A stretch of DNA of 64,000 nucleotides. It comes from Malania oleifera. Its lineage: Eukaryota > Streptophyta > Magnoliopsida > Santalales > Ximeniaceae. The notes beneath the pieces were generated by a model, which was not told where the DNA came from, did not search any database, and saw only the letters and a program-made list of their open reading frames with translations. The stretch covers positions 58,560,673-58,624,672 of the forward strand of contig NC_080426.1 of assembly GCF_029873635.1 (NCBI RefSeq). Reading direction: 5' to 3'. Shown in pieces: positions 34,739 to 46,863 of this stretch (position 1 is the stretch's first letter; each line of letters begins with the position of its first letter). The position numbers were made by a program, and so were the translations under genes.

Positions 34739-35881
34739 GTGAACAAAAGAAAAGGAGTGAAAATCAAAGAGAGGCTAAGAAATGAGAGAGAAAAAAAAAA
34801 TCAAAATTCGACCATTGAGAGAAAATCTGAGAGAAAACAAAAGAATTTCTATGCAAAAATGAGTGAAATTAAGCGAGCAATGTTTTCAAATCAGCCAATG
34901 ATTGTACTTTTGTACAAAGAGGCGTGTCTAAATATTAACGAACTTGACCTTGCTTTGCCTAGTTCTGTTGTTTCCCTTTTGCAGGAGTATGAGGATGTCT
35001 TTCCCGAGGAAACACTGCATGGGTTACGTCCAATTCGAGGGATTGAACATCAAATTGATTTTGTTCCTGGTACGACAATTCCAAACCGTCCAGCCTATAA
35101 GAGCAATCCCGAGGAGACAAAGGAGCTTCAATGGCAGGTAAGTGAGTTGTTGGAAAAAGGGCATGTGAGGGAGAGCATGATTCCATGCGCCGTTCTAGTT
35201 TTACTTGTACATAAGAAGGATGGGACGTGGAGAATGTGCGTTGATTGCCGAGCCATCAACAACATAACGATAAAGTATCGTCATCCTATTCCTCGCTTAG
35301 ATGATATGTTAGATGAACTGCATGGTTCTTGTGTATTTTTTAAGATTGATTTAAAGAGTGGTTATCATCATATTAGAATAAAAGAAGGAGATGAATGGAA
35401 AACTGCCTTTAAATCAAAGTATGGTTTGTATGAATGGTTAGTCATGCCTTTTGGATTGACTAATGCTCCGAGCACCTTTATGAGACTAATGAATCATGTT
35501 TTGCGTGCATTTATAGGAAGATTTGTAGTTGTCTACTTTGATGATATACTTATTTATAGCAAAAATGTGGACGAACATGTAGTACATTTGAAATCTGTTT
35601 TAGATGTCCTTAGGAAAGAAAAGTTGTTTGCTAATCTGACGAAGTGTACTTTTTACACTGATAAGCTTGTATTTCTGGGATTTGTTGTTAGTGCACAAGG
35701 TATACAGGTTGATGAAGAGAAGGTAAGTGCAATCCAAGAGTGGCCAAGTCCCACAAGTGTAGGTAATGTTCGTAGTTTTCATGGACTTGCTAGTTTCTAC
35801 CGGCGATTTGTGAAGGACTTTAGTAGCATAGCCGCACCACTTACCAAAGTGATCAAGAAGAACATTGGATTTAGATGGTGA
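34739..35881 (+). pseudogene. reverse transcriptase domain of the CRM-like element
   Basis: An open stretch of 380 codons: a basic linker, then the reverse transcriptase from about 35050 with K-K-D-G-T-W-R-M-C, F-K-I-D-L-K-S-G-Y-H, V-M-P-F-G-L-T-N-A-P-S-T-F and the catalytic Y-F-D-D (35534-35545). The thumb region continues to H-G-L-A-S-F-Y-R-R-F. TGA at 35879-35881 ends the frame just before RNase H. The polymerase motifs themselves are intact. Confidence 0.88.
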
Positions 35882-36481
35882 GAAGAACAAGAGAAGGAGT
35901 TCCAATTAATCAAAGAGAAGCTAACCAACGCCCCCTTATTGTCTTTACCTAACTTTTCGAAAACATTTGAGATTGAATGTGATGCTTTAGGTATTGGCAT
36001 AGGCGCAGTTCTTATGCAGGAAGGACGACCAGTTGCTTATTTCAACGAGAAATTAAGCGGGGCAGCCTTAAACTATCCAACTTATGATAAGGAGTTGTAT
36101 GCATTGGTTCGGGCTTTAGAAATGTGGCAACACTACCTATGGCCTAAGGAATTCTTGATTCACATTGATCATAAGTCCTTGAAACACTTGATGGGACAAC
36201 CCAAGCTAAACAAAAGGCATGTGCATTGGGTGGAGTTTATTGAGATGTTTCCATACATCATCCGGTATAAGCAAGGCAAGGAGAATGTGGTCGCCAATGT
36301 ACTTTCTCACAAGTATGCATTACCCTCCACACTTGATGCAAAATTGCTTGGTTTTGAGCACATAAAAAACTTATACGCTGATGACCATGAATTCTGTGAA
36401 GCATATCGGACTTGTGAGAAAACCGCTTGTGGTAAGTTCTTTAGGCTTGATGGATTCCTATTTCGAGAGAATAAGTTATAA
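35882..36481 (+). pseudogene. RNase H domain
   Basis: Follows the reverse transcriptase after the TGA codon. It shows the three acidic positions of Ty3 RNase H: the D of E-C-D-A-L, the E of D-K-E-L-Y-A-L and the D of I-H-I-D-H-K-S-L. It ends at TAA 36479-36481 before the integrase. Confidence 0.82.
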
Positions 36482-36496
36482 ATACCAAATTGTTCC

Positions 36497-37453
36497 TTGA
36501 AGGAGTTGTTAGTGCAGGAATCTCATGGTGGGGGATTAATGGGACATTTTGGAGTTGCAAAGACTTTAGCTGTTTTGCAGGAACACTTCTATTGGCCTCA
36601 CATGAAAAGAGATGTTGAGAGAATTTGTGGTAGATGTGTCACATGTAGGCAAGCCAAATCCAGAGTGAGGTTCAACGGTTTGTATACCCCTTTACCAATT
36701 CCTAGTGAGCCTTGGATTGATATTTCAATGGACTTTGTGTTAGGATTGCCTAGGACTAAACGTGTGAGAGATTCAATTTTTGTGGTTATGGATAGATTTT
36801 CTAAGATGGCACACTTTATTCCATGTCACAAAATGGATGATGCCTCACATGATGCTGATTTGTTCTTTAGAGAGATTGTGAGATTACATGGCATGCCTAG
36901 AACAATTGTTTCAGATAGAGATGCTAAATTCTTGAGCTATTTTTGGAAGACTTTGTGGTGTAAGCTATGTACTAAGCTATTGTTTTGTACTACTTGTCAT
37001 CCACAAACTGATGGTCAAACTGAAGTAGTAAACAGGACTTTGTCTACTTTATTGAGGGCAATCATTAAAAAGAACATCAAAACATGGGAAGAATGTTTAC
37101 CACATGTTGAGTTTGCTTATAACAGATCTGTTCATTCTGCTACTAAATTTTCACCATTTGAAATTGTGTATGGATTTAATCCTTTAACTCCATTGGATTT
37201 ATCTCCTTTACCTTTGACTGAGCTTGTTAATTTAGATGGCAAAAAGAAAGCTGACTTTATCAAGCAGATTCATGAGAAAGCACGACTCAACATTGAGCGA
37301 AGAACGGAGCAGTATGCAAAACAAGCCAACAAGGGGCATCACAAGCTGCTTTTTGAACCCGAAGATTGGGTTTGGTTGCATATGAGAAAAGAGATATTTC
37401 CAGCGCACGTTCCAAATTGCGTCCAAGAGGAGATGGACCTTTCCAAGTCCTAG
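36497..37453 (+). pseudogene. integrase (HHCC and DDE core)
   Basis: The N-terminal zinc-binding motif H-x-H-C-C is present (H-G-G-G-L-M-G-H ... C-G-R-C-V-T-C). The catalytic core has D of M-D-F-V, D of V-S-D-R-D, and E of G-Q-T-E exactly 35 residues later, so the D,D-35-E triad is intact. A frameshift near 37410-37425 pushes the track frame into TAG at 37451-37453, while coding similarity continues in another frame. Confidence 0.85.
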
Positions 37454-37706
37454 AGCGCATCAATGACAACGCTTACAAGCTATATTTACCTGTGAGTACA
37501 ATGTAAGTGTCACTTTTAATGTTACTGATTTGAGTCCTTTTGATATAGGTGATGATTTGAGAGCAAATCCTTTTCAAGAGGAAAGGAATGATGCAAATCA
37601 TAACACAATTTCAAAGGAACTTGTCCAAGTGCCAATTGGGCCGGTTACGAAAGCACGAGCAAGGAAATTTAAAGCTGCACTCAATGGACTGATTCAAGAG
37701 GCATAG
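37454..37706 (+). pseudogene. integrase C-terminal extension running into the 3' LTR
   Basis: After a second shift near 37490, the integrase tail is open through V-T-D-L-S-P-F-D and N-P-F-Q-E-E. It continues past the LTR start at 37589 for about 38 codons, including V-P-I-G-P-V-T and A-R-A-R-K-F-K, to TAG at 37704-37706. Integrase overlapping the 3' LTR is a known trait of CRM elements. Confidence 0.7.
37577..37588 (+). other. polypurine tract
   Basis: AGAGGAAAGGAA directly before the 3' LTR, the plus-strand primer site. It also encodes part of the integrase tail. Confidence 0.75.
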
Positions 37707-38636
37707 ACTCAAGCAAATTCGTGGAGGCCCATTGAGCATGACCTACGTGAGCAACAAAGATTCATCAACATGATTGAAGCTCTAGAAGAATCTGGCCAAG
37801 GCCAATGATGAGAATCAACAAGCATTGTTAAAGGATCCATTGCATGTTCTAGTCGGACCTCTTACTAGAGCAAGATCCAAGAAGATCAAAGAAACACTTC
37901 ATGGGCTGATTCAAGATATTTGAGCTTATTAAAAAATGGGCCACTCCAAGCTTAGCCCAATGAAATATGAAGGTTTACTAAACTTAATCCAAGTTTTTTA
38001 TGGAACTTAAATATAGTGTGCTATTCAAATATGGGATTTGACTCTTTGACTTTTGTGTTATAATTATAATCATGTAAGACAACTTGTTTGCTTGCATGGT
38101 CTTAGTAAGTTGTTGAGTTGTTGAGCCTACCTTTGACTTTTGTGTTATATTTAATTTGTAATCTTGCAAAAAGTTTTAGTAAGTTGTTGAGAGTTGTTGA
38201 GCCTAATTTGTAATCTTGCAAGAAGTCTTAGTAAGTTGTTGAGAGTTGTTGAGAGTGGTTTGAAGTGTTTAATGCTTTGTCTCCTAGGCTATGCCTATAA
38301 AAGCATTATTATTGTAAGAACAAAGGACATCATTGATCATTGAATAAAATTGTGAAAGTATTTTCTCTGTGGTTCTTTGAAGAACTATTCGAACTTATCA
38401 GGATTTCCCGTGGCATTCACCAACGACTTGTCAAACGGTTTTCCACCACCGTTTGTGGCGTCTTCCTTATATCGAGGTTCTTGTTTTGCACTAAACAACG
38501 GGTTGAGGTCATATAGACCAAGGTTCTTGTTTATCGTAAACAACGGGTCGAGATCTATCATTCAATTCTGAACGTAAAACGATCTTGGGTTCCTTTTTTT
38601 TGTTGGATCTCGTTATTTTGGCGGGAATTCCCATCA
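37589..38636 (+). repeat. 3' LTR of the CRM-like element
   Basis: Same length as the 5' LTR (1048 bp), ending CCCATCA at 38636. It carries a TAG at 37704 that is TGG in the 5' LTR. Confidence 0.9.
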
Positions 38637-38867
38637 TGGAACTTCAAAGACTTTATGGAAAAGACTCCATTAAGACTTTATTAAGTTAAAGACTTCTAAT
38701 GGAGACTCTTACCATTATTTAAATTTAGTATGCTTCGAAAAAATGAAGTGCTCAAAATGTTCTAATTTTGATCACTCAAGCAAAGATTTTTAAACCAAAT
38801 TGAAATGGGAAAGGAAGCAAAGGAGAGGATAAAATATGGCTTTTCTTCCCATATCAACAAGCACAAC
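38637..38867. other. short spacer between two retrotransposons
   Basis: 230 bp of AT-rich DNA with no recognised feature. Confidence 0.6.
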
Positions 38868-40394
38868 TGTAATGATCCGAAACATACACACCTCTAATGC
38901 CACATCTATAACGTATCTCTGATACCACAGTTGTCACTACCCAAAACCCAGTGGGGACCAGGGTACGCCTTTCCATAACTAAATTTAAAACAACAAGCAG
39001 TGGAGACAAAATAAACCTCAAATACCATACCAGAGTACTAAACCCATCATCATTATTACATAAGCATCTCCCCAAAAATAGTATTACATCCCAAGGTACA
39101 CAAAAGCATAACTAGTTCAGTTTCGTACAAACACTTACCCCAACTATACTATCTACACCCTGCTCTATAGCTCTAAAGCCTGATTCCCTGTATTTCCTGA
39201 AATGTGAAATAATTATTGGGGTGAGACACCTCTCAATAAGAAGGAATAGATTATCATCAGTGTGTCGCAGACATGAGTTTTAGTGTAAGCAAATATATCC
39301 ATTAATTTAACTTTAGCTGAAAAGACATTTGTAAACTGTACTCACACCAATATAGTTGAAAATACATATTTTCCTTCAGTTAATAACTCCAACTCAATAA
39401 TAGCCCCAAATATATAAATCTTAATTATGATTAAAAGAACCCCTCATTATGGACTAACAACATGTTTAACCCCCATGATGGGTTGTGCAATTCGTAGACT
39501 AGATTTAGCCTTAGTTGGTCTACCACCAAGCTAAGTCAAAGTAACTCATCTGTAATTCTGATTTACTTAGCGCAACCTGGTCTGGACTCCAGGAGGGTAC
39601 TACATCTCTTCACGGCTAAATCGACTTTTCATGCCTAACACTTCCACAATAGTGTGACTACACTAACAATTTCACTAGCTATGGCATTGAGCTTTCATCA
39701 CACCTGGTCTATCAGGGTTCTTAAACCATACATTAGAATTTACATAATTTAACTATTAAAATGATCTCAATTTCTCAACACATAATTCGCAATAATCCCT
39801 CCCCATCGTTCTCAACAATGAATATCTCAAGAATCACGTGATCAATACATCACCGTGAAATTCACAAGCTCTACATTATTCTCAGGATTTCAAGAACTCA
39901 GTATTAAAACCACCACTTAGTATAAAACCACAATTTTCGCCATATAATACCATAACAAATCCCACAGGTTTAATTATGCAATATAAAACAAGCCATTCTC
40001 ATTCCACACTTATTTGAATGTTAAATCAAAATATAATTAGAATGGTTTACTGAAAATAAAGGTATGATCACCTCCACAGTTTAATGCAACTCCAAATATA
40101 TGTTTTACAAGAAAGAGGAGATGATCACCCTACTCACTTTAACTTTTCCTAAATATTTGTATACTAACAAAAATCATCCATATACTCAAGTTTAATCGGT
40201 TCAATTTTCATAAAATACTGACATAATCTATTCCCCTTACCTAATACAGAAGATAGACCTACCACGTTCCCAAAACCGAGCATGCAGCTTTCAAGAGACG
40301 GAACCCAAGTTTCCATATATCTGGCCATGGTTACATACCAGGCCTCTGGGAGATTACAATAACCAACCAAAATTCTCCCAAAGCCAACTATAAT
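38868..40394 (-). repeat. 3' LTR remnant of a minus-strand Tekay-like Ty3 element
   Basis: Matches the copy at 50631-51543 plus 54382-54892 in the same order and orientation. It starts (on the plus strand) TGTAATGATCCGAAAC. Similarity to the other copy ends near 40310, and the sequence is cut at 40395 by the Athila element. This copy has no copia insertion, so it shows the empty site of that insertion at about 39781. Confidence 0.8.
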
Positions 40395-40682
40395 TGATGA
40401 CTGGCATATATTAGAATAAATAACCACTTCTTAACTTTAAACTTTGGTCTAATTTTATTTATTTATTGCCGATTTTTGGCTTCACTGCAGTCATTTAAAT
40501 TTATTTCATATTTGAAGAAAAGAAAGACCCAAAGTCGTGCGTTATGGCCGTGTTAAGTGCATCCAGCTTGACATGAAACGTAACCGTGTTTGAAGCTGAG
40601 CTTGGGCTCATAAGGCATGCGTATGGAGTTGTATTGAAGTAATTTTAGACATTTAAAGAAAAATCACAAAGAAAAATATATA

Positions 40683-40734
<52 letters not shown>

Positions 40735-42052
40735 CTAATTTTGAAAAGTCAAAATTGGTGGCTGGGGTGTTTATTCTCTTTTGCTGGGATTATTTTAGAG
40801 GAGCAATAAAAGGAGGTGCATGCAAAGTGAGTGGCAGCTGGACTTTCAAACAACAGTAAAAATAAAAAATAAAAAAAAAAGAAGTTGGACTTTAAAAATG
40901 GACTCTGCACACCTTTAGTCAAAAGAAGAAAACCAAAGAGTGTGGGCCGTGTACAAGCTTTTGGAGTGTGCGTTGAAACAACAAAAAAAAAGGTGAGGTT
41001 GGGTCTTGATGTGACTCGGCCATGCAATGTGAGAGTTGGGGTGAGGCGCATATAAAGGAAAAAAGAAAAAAGCGTAGGGTTTCAGATTATTCTGGGAGGT
41101 CTCCTTTTGGAGAGGCCGCACAGGAGGCCGCATAGGGGAGCAAAGGACTTATTTTCTGAGGGGGCAACACTGAAGAAAAAGAAACACGCACAGCAGGCTT
41201 GGAGGTTCGGGAAACAGTTCTTGGGAGGCTCTTGAAGCACGAATGTAGCAAGCTTCGATTGGGACTGTGTGTTGATTTCTCTTCCATTCCCATGAGAAAA
41301 TAAAATATGGTGAATTCATTTATGTGAGATTTAATTTTCAGCATGAACTAATTTTCTTATTTCTAGGAAAACAATGTAATCGGGTTTCAAACTATGCTTT
41401 CTTTTCTATGCTAATCTGAAGTAATTTTATTCCATGTTTGTCTGATTTATTCTGAGCTTATTACTTTTAATTATCTAGCCATTAATTAAATGATTTTGAT
41501 CTTGTGATTTGCTACCGAAAGGGGAAATTATAGGATATATATTGGATATTTCAACATAAGCAAATATAGAGATCGAAAGACTTGTATGAACCTATGTAGT
41601 ATTAAAATCGTGGGTCTTATGACATTCTTACTTTATTAATTTGCATACTCTTATGTTAAATAATGAACAAGTATAGTTTCCAATTGACTATCGAAAAAGG
41701 CTTTTGGGAAGAATTAGAGATTAGTTAATAAACAGAGAAAATGAAATCTTATTAGCCAGATTAGTAAAGTATAGTGAGAAACTAAGTGAAATCGATTTCC
41801 TAGTAGTTTTCTTTCTCATTAAAATTGATACTTGGCAAGCAATTTTATTTTCCTTTGAATAGTTTCTTTAAAGTGATTTTATTTTAATTTGCACTTACAA
41901 AAAACAATCTTAATTTCTTTTCTAAATAAAGTCAAGATTAGTATAATTTTGGTACTTGGTAAAAGTAAGTCACCAATCCATGAGGACGATACTCTTCTTA
42001 TCACTTTACTATAAAATTACGATACTGTACACTTGTAGTTTTGCACCAATCA
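40395..42052 (+). repeat. Athila-type 5' LTR (1658 bp)
   Basis: Starts TGATGACTGGCATA and ends GCACCAATCA. The first 700 bp match 46537-47262. It contains a TA microsatellite (40686-40723). The end region with ACTTGTAGTTTTGCACCA is typical of Athila LTRs. Confidence 0.85.
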
Positions 42053-42054
42053 AG

Positions 42055-42077
42055 TTTTTGGCACTGTTGTCAGGGAT
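42055..42077 (+). other. Athila primer-binding site
   Basis: TTTTTGGCACTGTTGTCAGG, a mutated form of the TGGCGCCGTTGCCGGGG site used by Athila/Tat elements, two bases after the LTR end. Confidence 0.75.
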
Positions 42078-42292
42078 TGATTTTTCTTATTTTTGCCAAT
42101 ATTGATACAAAGTAATCTTGGTTTTAGTTTAGAGTTTATTTTTATTTTTATTTTATTTCTTTTCTTTCTTCTTTTCTTCTTCAGGTGTGTTTTTTATGTT
42201 GGATGTGCCATGCTAGAACTTGTGACATTACTCATTTTGATTAGGAGATTGAAAGAACTCTCAGAGCACTAAGAAAGAAGAAGGTACTAGCC

Positions 42293-43136
42293 ATGGAGAA
42301 CAGACGAGAATGTGCAGCCATGCGCCTTGAAGGATTATGTACGGTCAGTTGTAAATGACAACTACTCGGGTATTAAACGCCAGACCATTAATGCCAATAA
42401 CTTTGAGCTCAAACCCGACTTGATCAGCATGGTGCAACAAGCCCAATTCAATGGATCACCACTTGATGATCCCAATATTCATTTGGCCATGTTTCTGGAG
42501 ATTTGTGACACTATAAAGATCAATGGTGTTACTAAAGACACCATTTGATTGAGATTCTTCCCTTTTTCTTTGAGGGACAAGGCAAGAGGTTGGCTACAAT
42601 CTTTACAACCGGGAAGTATCACTAGTTGGCAGGACATAACAAAAAAGTTTCTGGCTAAATTCTTTCCACCTGCAAAAATAGCCCAACTCAGGAATGAGAA
42701 TGGTCAATTCAAGCAAAATGATTTTGAATCACTCTATGAAGCATGAGAAAGGTATAAAGATTTGATTCGACGCTTCTGACAACATGGATTGTCGGATTGG
42801 TTGCAGATTCAGATGTTCTATAATGGGTTAAATGGGCAAACTTGAACTTTAGTTGATGCTGCGTCTGGGGGAACTTTGATGTCAAAGGCACTTAAGGGTG
42901 CTACTTCTCTTTTGGAAGAAATAACCTCAAATAACTATCAATGGCCAACTGAAAGAACTATGGCTAAGAAAGTTGTTGGGATTCATGATTTGGAGCCGTT
43001 TGATGCCCTTTCAGCTCAAGTTGTTTCTCTATCCCATCATTTTTCAGCTTTGACAACCCAAAAGATACCACAAAGTGCAGAATATGTGGCAGCTACAAGT
43101 AGGACAGATCCGAGCAATGAAGCAAGTCAAGAATAG
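42293..43136 (+). pseudogene. Athila gag, broken
   Basis: The gag pattern of Athila is clear. F-E-L-K-P and F-N-G-S-P-L-D-D-P-N-I-H are at 42312-42548. After a TGA come L-R-D-K-A-R-G-W-L and F-L-A-K-F-F-P-P (42549-42746), then A-L-K-G-A-T-S-L-L-E-E (42876-43136). At least four stops break it. Packaging and capsid functions are lost in this copy. Confidence 0.8.
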
Positions 43137-43891
43137 GTTCAATACATCAACAATCAGAACTACAACTATTGTGGTAATCCTGTGCCACAATATTGCCATC
43201 CAAGGCTTCGAAATCATGAGAATTTGTCTTATGGAAATACAAAGAATGTGTTGTAACCTCCTTCTGGATTTCATAGTCAACAAAGTGAGAAGAAGATGTC
43301 ACTTGAGGATGCCATGATATCCTTTGTTGAGGAGACAAAAGTAAGGTTTAAAAAGACTGATTCACGGTTGGATAACATTGAGACTCATTGTAGCAATATA
43401 GAGCCACTATGAAGAATCTTGAAATGCAAATTGGGCAACTGGCCATGACCATAAATGCCCAACAAAGAGGAACTTCTCCTAGCAACACAAAAGTGAATCC
43501 AAAGGAATAATGCAAGGTCATCACACTTAGGAGTGGAAGAGAAATTGAGAGATCACCATCAAAGGAAACCATGTCCACACCTATAGCTAAAAATAATGGC
43601 CAAAGCAAGAATAAAAGTGGAAGAAGAGGAGATTGTGGATGATACACCAAGAGAGATAGACACGCCTCTAGGAATTTCATTTCCTGATAATCCTCCTATT
43701 CTCTCTACTCCACTTCCTTATCCTCAATGTTTTTAAAAAAAAAAAATTAGATAAGCAACTTTCTAAATTTTTGGATATTTTAAAGAAAAATCACATAAAT
43801 ATTCCTTTTGCAGATGCCTTGGAACAAATGCCAAACTATGTCAAATTTCTGAAAAATCACATAAATATTCCTTCTTTCCAAGAAAAGAAGG

Positions 43892-44395
43892 TTGGAGGAG
43901 TTCGAAACAGTGAAACTTACTGAAGAGTCTAGTGCTATTCTTCAAAAGAAGTTGCCTCAAAAATTAAAAGATCTAGGGAGTTTCACTAGGCCTTGCATTA
44001 TTGGAAATTCATTTTTTGATAAAGTTTTATGTAATCTTGGTGCTAGCATTAATCTTATGCCACTATCTGTTTGCAGGAAATTGGGACTTGGAGAAATGAA
44101 ACAAACAACCATTTCTTTGCAACTAGCAGACCGATACATCAAGTATCCATGTGGAATCATAGAAGATGTATTGGTAAAGGTGGAAAAATTCATTTTTCTT
44201 GCTGATTTTGTGGTGTTAGATATGGAGGAAGACCAAGAAGTCCCACTAATTCTTGGCCACTGGAAGGGCTTTAATGATGTTCAAAAGGGTGAGTTAACAT
44301 TGAGAGGGGACAAGGAAGAGGTTAGGTTCAACATCTACCAAGCCACGAAATTTCCAAAAGATCCAAGCACTTGCTTTTGGGTAGATATCATTTAG
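43892..44395 (+). pseudogene. Athila protease with Asn in place of the catalytic Asp
   Basis: A 167-codon open frame. The usual C-D-L-G-A-S active-site motif reads C-N-L-G-A-S here (the changed codon is at 44033-44035). I-N-L-M-P and L-I-L-G-H follow; the last normally reads L-I-L-G-R. The conserved Asp is required for catalysis in this family, so this copy should be inactive. Confidence 0.8.
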
Positions 44396-44559
44396 CAATG
44401 TGTAGAAGAAGCCTTTCAAGAAGATGTACCAGCTGATCACCTAGAACAATCCTTGCAGTAGATTACAACACTTAGCAATGAAGTGGGGAGGCTAGAACCT
44501 ATGGTTGCAAAGACGGATTCTATAAGTTCTAGAGAAAAGATGCAGCAAATTACAACTCC

Positions 44560-44917
44560 AAAGTTGAAGCAATTACCTGAGCATCTTCGCTATGCATTCT
44601 TAGGTGATGCATATGAAAATGTAAAAATCTATAAAGAACGGACAAAGAAGTGACATGACAAACAGATTCTTAGGCGTGAGTTTGCTCCAGGACAACGGGT
44701 TTTACTCTTCAACTCAAGATTAAAACTCTTCTCGAGCAAGTTAAGGTCAAGATGGATAGATCCTTATACAATTGACAAAGTTTTCCCTTTTGGAGCAATA
44801 GACTTGAAGGATAAGACAAGGAATATATTCAAAATTAATGGTCAGAGATTGAAGCACTATTATGGAGAACAAGTGGAGAGGAACTGTGCATTTATTCCTC
44901 TTGGAGATCCTAATTGA
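44560..44917 (+). pseudogene. deletion junction and integrase C-terminus of Athila element
   Basis: The conserved L-P-E-H-L-R-Y-A-F-L-G-D linker that normally precedes reverse transcriptase (about 44570-44608) runs straight into A-Y-E-N-V-K-I-Y-K-E-R-T, which belongs near the integrase end. F-A-P-G-Q-R-V-L-L-F-N-S-R-L-K and N-G-Q-R-L-K follow, with a stop at 44917. A TGA replaces Trp at about 44652. The polymerase and integrase cores are missing. Confidence 0.78.
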
Positions 44918-46536
44918 TGAAGATTGAAAAGTCTGTTGGAGACGTTAAAACAAGCGCTTATGGGAGGCAACCCAAAGAATTTTATTTCGTTTATTCTCTT
45001 ATTTTTATTACTTTATTGATTTATCAATTCATTTTTGAATAATTTGGATTTTTGATGTAGGTTTATCTAGCATGAATAAAGAGCTGAAAATTTAATTCTT
45101 CGATTGATTCACCAAGAAACCAAGGAAGCTCCTTTCTTTTCTTCAATCTTTCTCAACTTTGAATTACAATGCGGACATTGTTTAGTTTAAGTTTGGGGGT
45201 GTGATTTGGTTTTCCTGATTGTGGGTTATGTTTATTTTTCTTATGATTTTTTTTCTTTACTTGTGATTTTATAAGTCTTGAGTTGTTGGATTCTCTTACC
45301 AAATATGTATTTGAGTATGATTGAATTCTCTATGACTTTGAAATTTGTGATTGAGGATGGGATTGAGAAAAATTTTCAAAAATTTCTTTTATGTCAAGCT
45401 GAGTTTTGTGGGTACTTTGATTAAATTTTTGTCCTTGAACATAATTGCGCACATAGTCATTTTTTTTTTCTTTATTCCATTTTGCTTATAAAGAGAATGA
45501 GTAGAATCGATTGGGTCAAAGGAGTTCAATCTTGCTTTGCTCTAGAATCCGTTGATGGATCCTTGAGGCGAAATCCTAGTTATTACCAAATATTAGAGAA
45601 ATGATCTAGGCAATTTTTTTTTTTTTTTTTGTCATAACCAAAACAAGCTTTCCCAGCCGTCCTGATTATCTTGTCATCATTGCATGGTGCATTTCCATAG
45701 TCAACCCCCTTGAGCCTTATGTTACATAAGCCTTTATTTGTTCTTTTAACTACATAAACCATTCTCGTCTAAGCCTGAAAAACCATGAATTTACCTTTAC
45801 ATTTTAAGAAAAATACTTTGGTGGAAATTTACATTTAAAGAGAAATTTTCTTCGAAAAAAAAAGAAAGAAAGAAAGAAAGAAATTATGATGAAAAAAAAA
45901 AGGAAAAGAAAAGAAAAAAAGAAGACTCAATAAGTGGAGTATGGATCACTTCAAATTTTGTTAAAGGTGTACTTTATACTACTTCATTGGTTACAACAAC
46001 AACAATATTGTCATCAGCATGAGCATATTGTCGATAGAGAGTTATGGTTTGAATCCTGGGGATATCTTTTTAATTGTTCTTTCCACGAAGTATTTTTCCT
46101 AGTTTGCTTTAATTTTCCTTATCTATTTCTTTCGTAGCCCTCATCTAGTGGCTTGTCATTGCAACCTTGATTAAAAACCTTTTGATCTCTGATTTTGGCG
46201 TTTAACTACATTAGTGGAGAGGATTTCTGAAAATTGGACTTATGGGGTTAAGTTTTGAGAGAATTCTTCTGGTTTCAGTTGTTCTACTGTTATCTAAATT
46301 CGCTGGTGGTTTGGAGTTAAATTGACTATATCACACACACACTTAAGGTCTTAGCTTTAGGTTGAAGTAAACACCTAACTCTTGCTTGACAAATAGCTAA
46401 ATTTTTAATTGATTTTCTTGCCATCTTTGATGTTAAAAGAGTAAGATACTGGTGATGAAATCTAAATTCAGATGGTGGCTTGGTGAGTGATGATACTACT
46501 ATATAGGACAAACAAAGTTTTAAGTTTGGGGGTGTT
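44918..46536 (+). other. Athila 3' non-coding internal region and PPT
   Basis: Starts with AAGCGCTTATGGGAGGCAAC, a hallmark just after Athila pol. It has A-rich and GAAA-repeat stretches (45860-45920) and ends with the PPT AAGTTTGGGGGTGT just before LTR2. No envelope-like frame is recognised. Confidence 0.65.
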
Positions 46537-46826
46537 TGATGACTGGCATACATTAGAATAAATGACCACTTCTTAACTTTAAACTTTGGTCTAATTTTAT
46601 TTATATTTTTCCCATTTTAGGCTTCGCTGCGGTTATTTAATTTTATTTCAGACTTGAAGAAAAGAAAGACCCAAAGTCGTGCGTTATGGCCGTGTTAAGT
46701 GCATCCAGCTTGACATGAAATGTAACCGTGTTTGAGGCTGAGCTTGGGCTTGTGAGGCATGCGTATGGAGTTGTGTTGAAGCAATTTTGGACGTTTAAAT
46801 AAAAATCACAAAGAAGATATATAAAC

Positions 46827-46863
<37 letters not shown>

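Larger units (their letters stand above)
31375..38636 (+). mobile_element. CRM-like Ty3/gypsy chromovirus, complete but decayed (7.3 kb)
   Basis: The element has two LTRs of 1048 bp each, TGATG...CATCA ends, a primer-binding site, gag, protease, reverse transcriptase, RNase H and integrase in that order, and a polypurine tract. That is the Ty3/gypsy order. The LTR ends, the R-M-C-V-D-C-R-A-I-N-N style reverse transcriptase, and an integrase frame that overlaps the 3' LTR fit the CRM chromovirus clade; the clade is inference. Six differences are visible in the first 80 bp of the LTR pair, so insertion is not recent. Flanking 5-mers (TGAAG and TGGAA) are not a clean duplication. Stops and frameshifts interrupt gag and pol. 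Confidence 0.85.

Noticed and set aside
31370-38641. Target-site duplication for the CRM-like element
   Set aside because: TGAAG and TGGAA agree only partly; I could not support a clean duplication.
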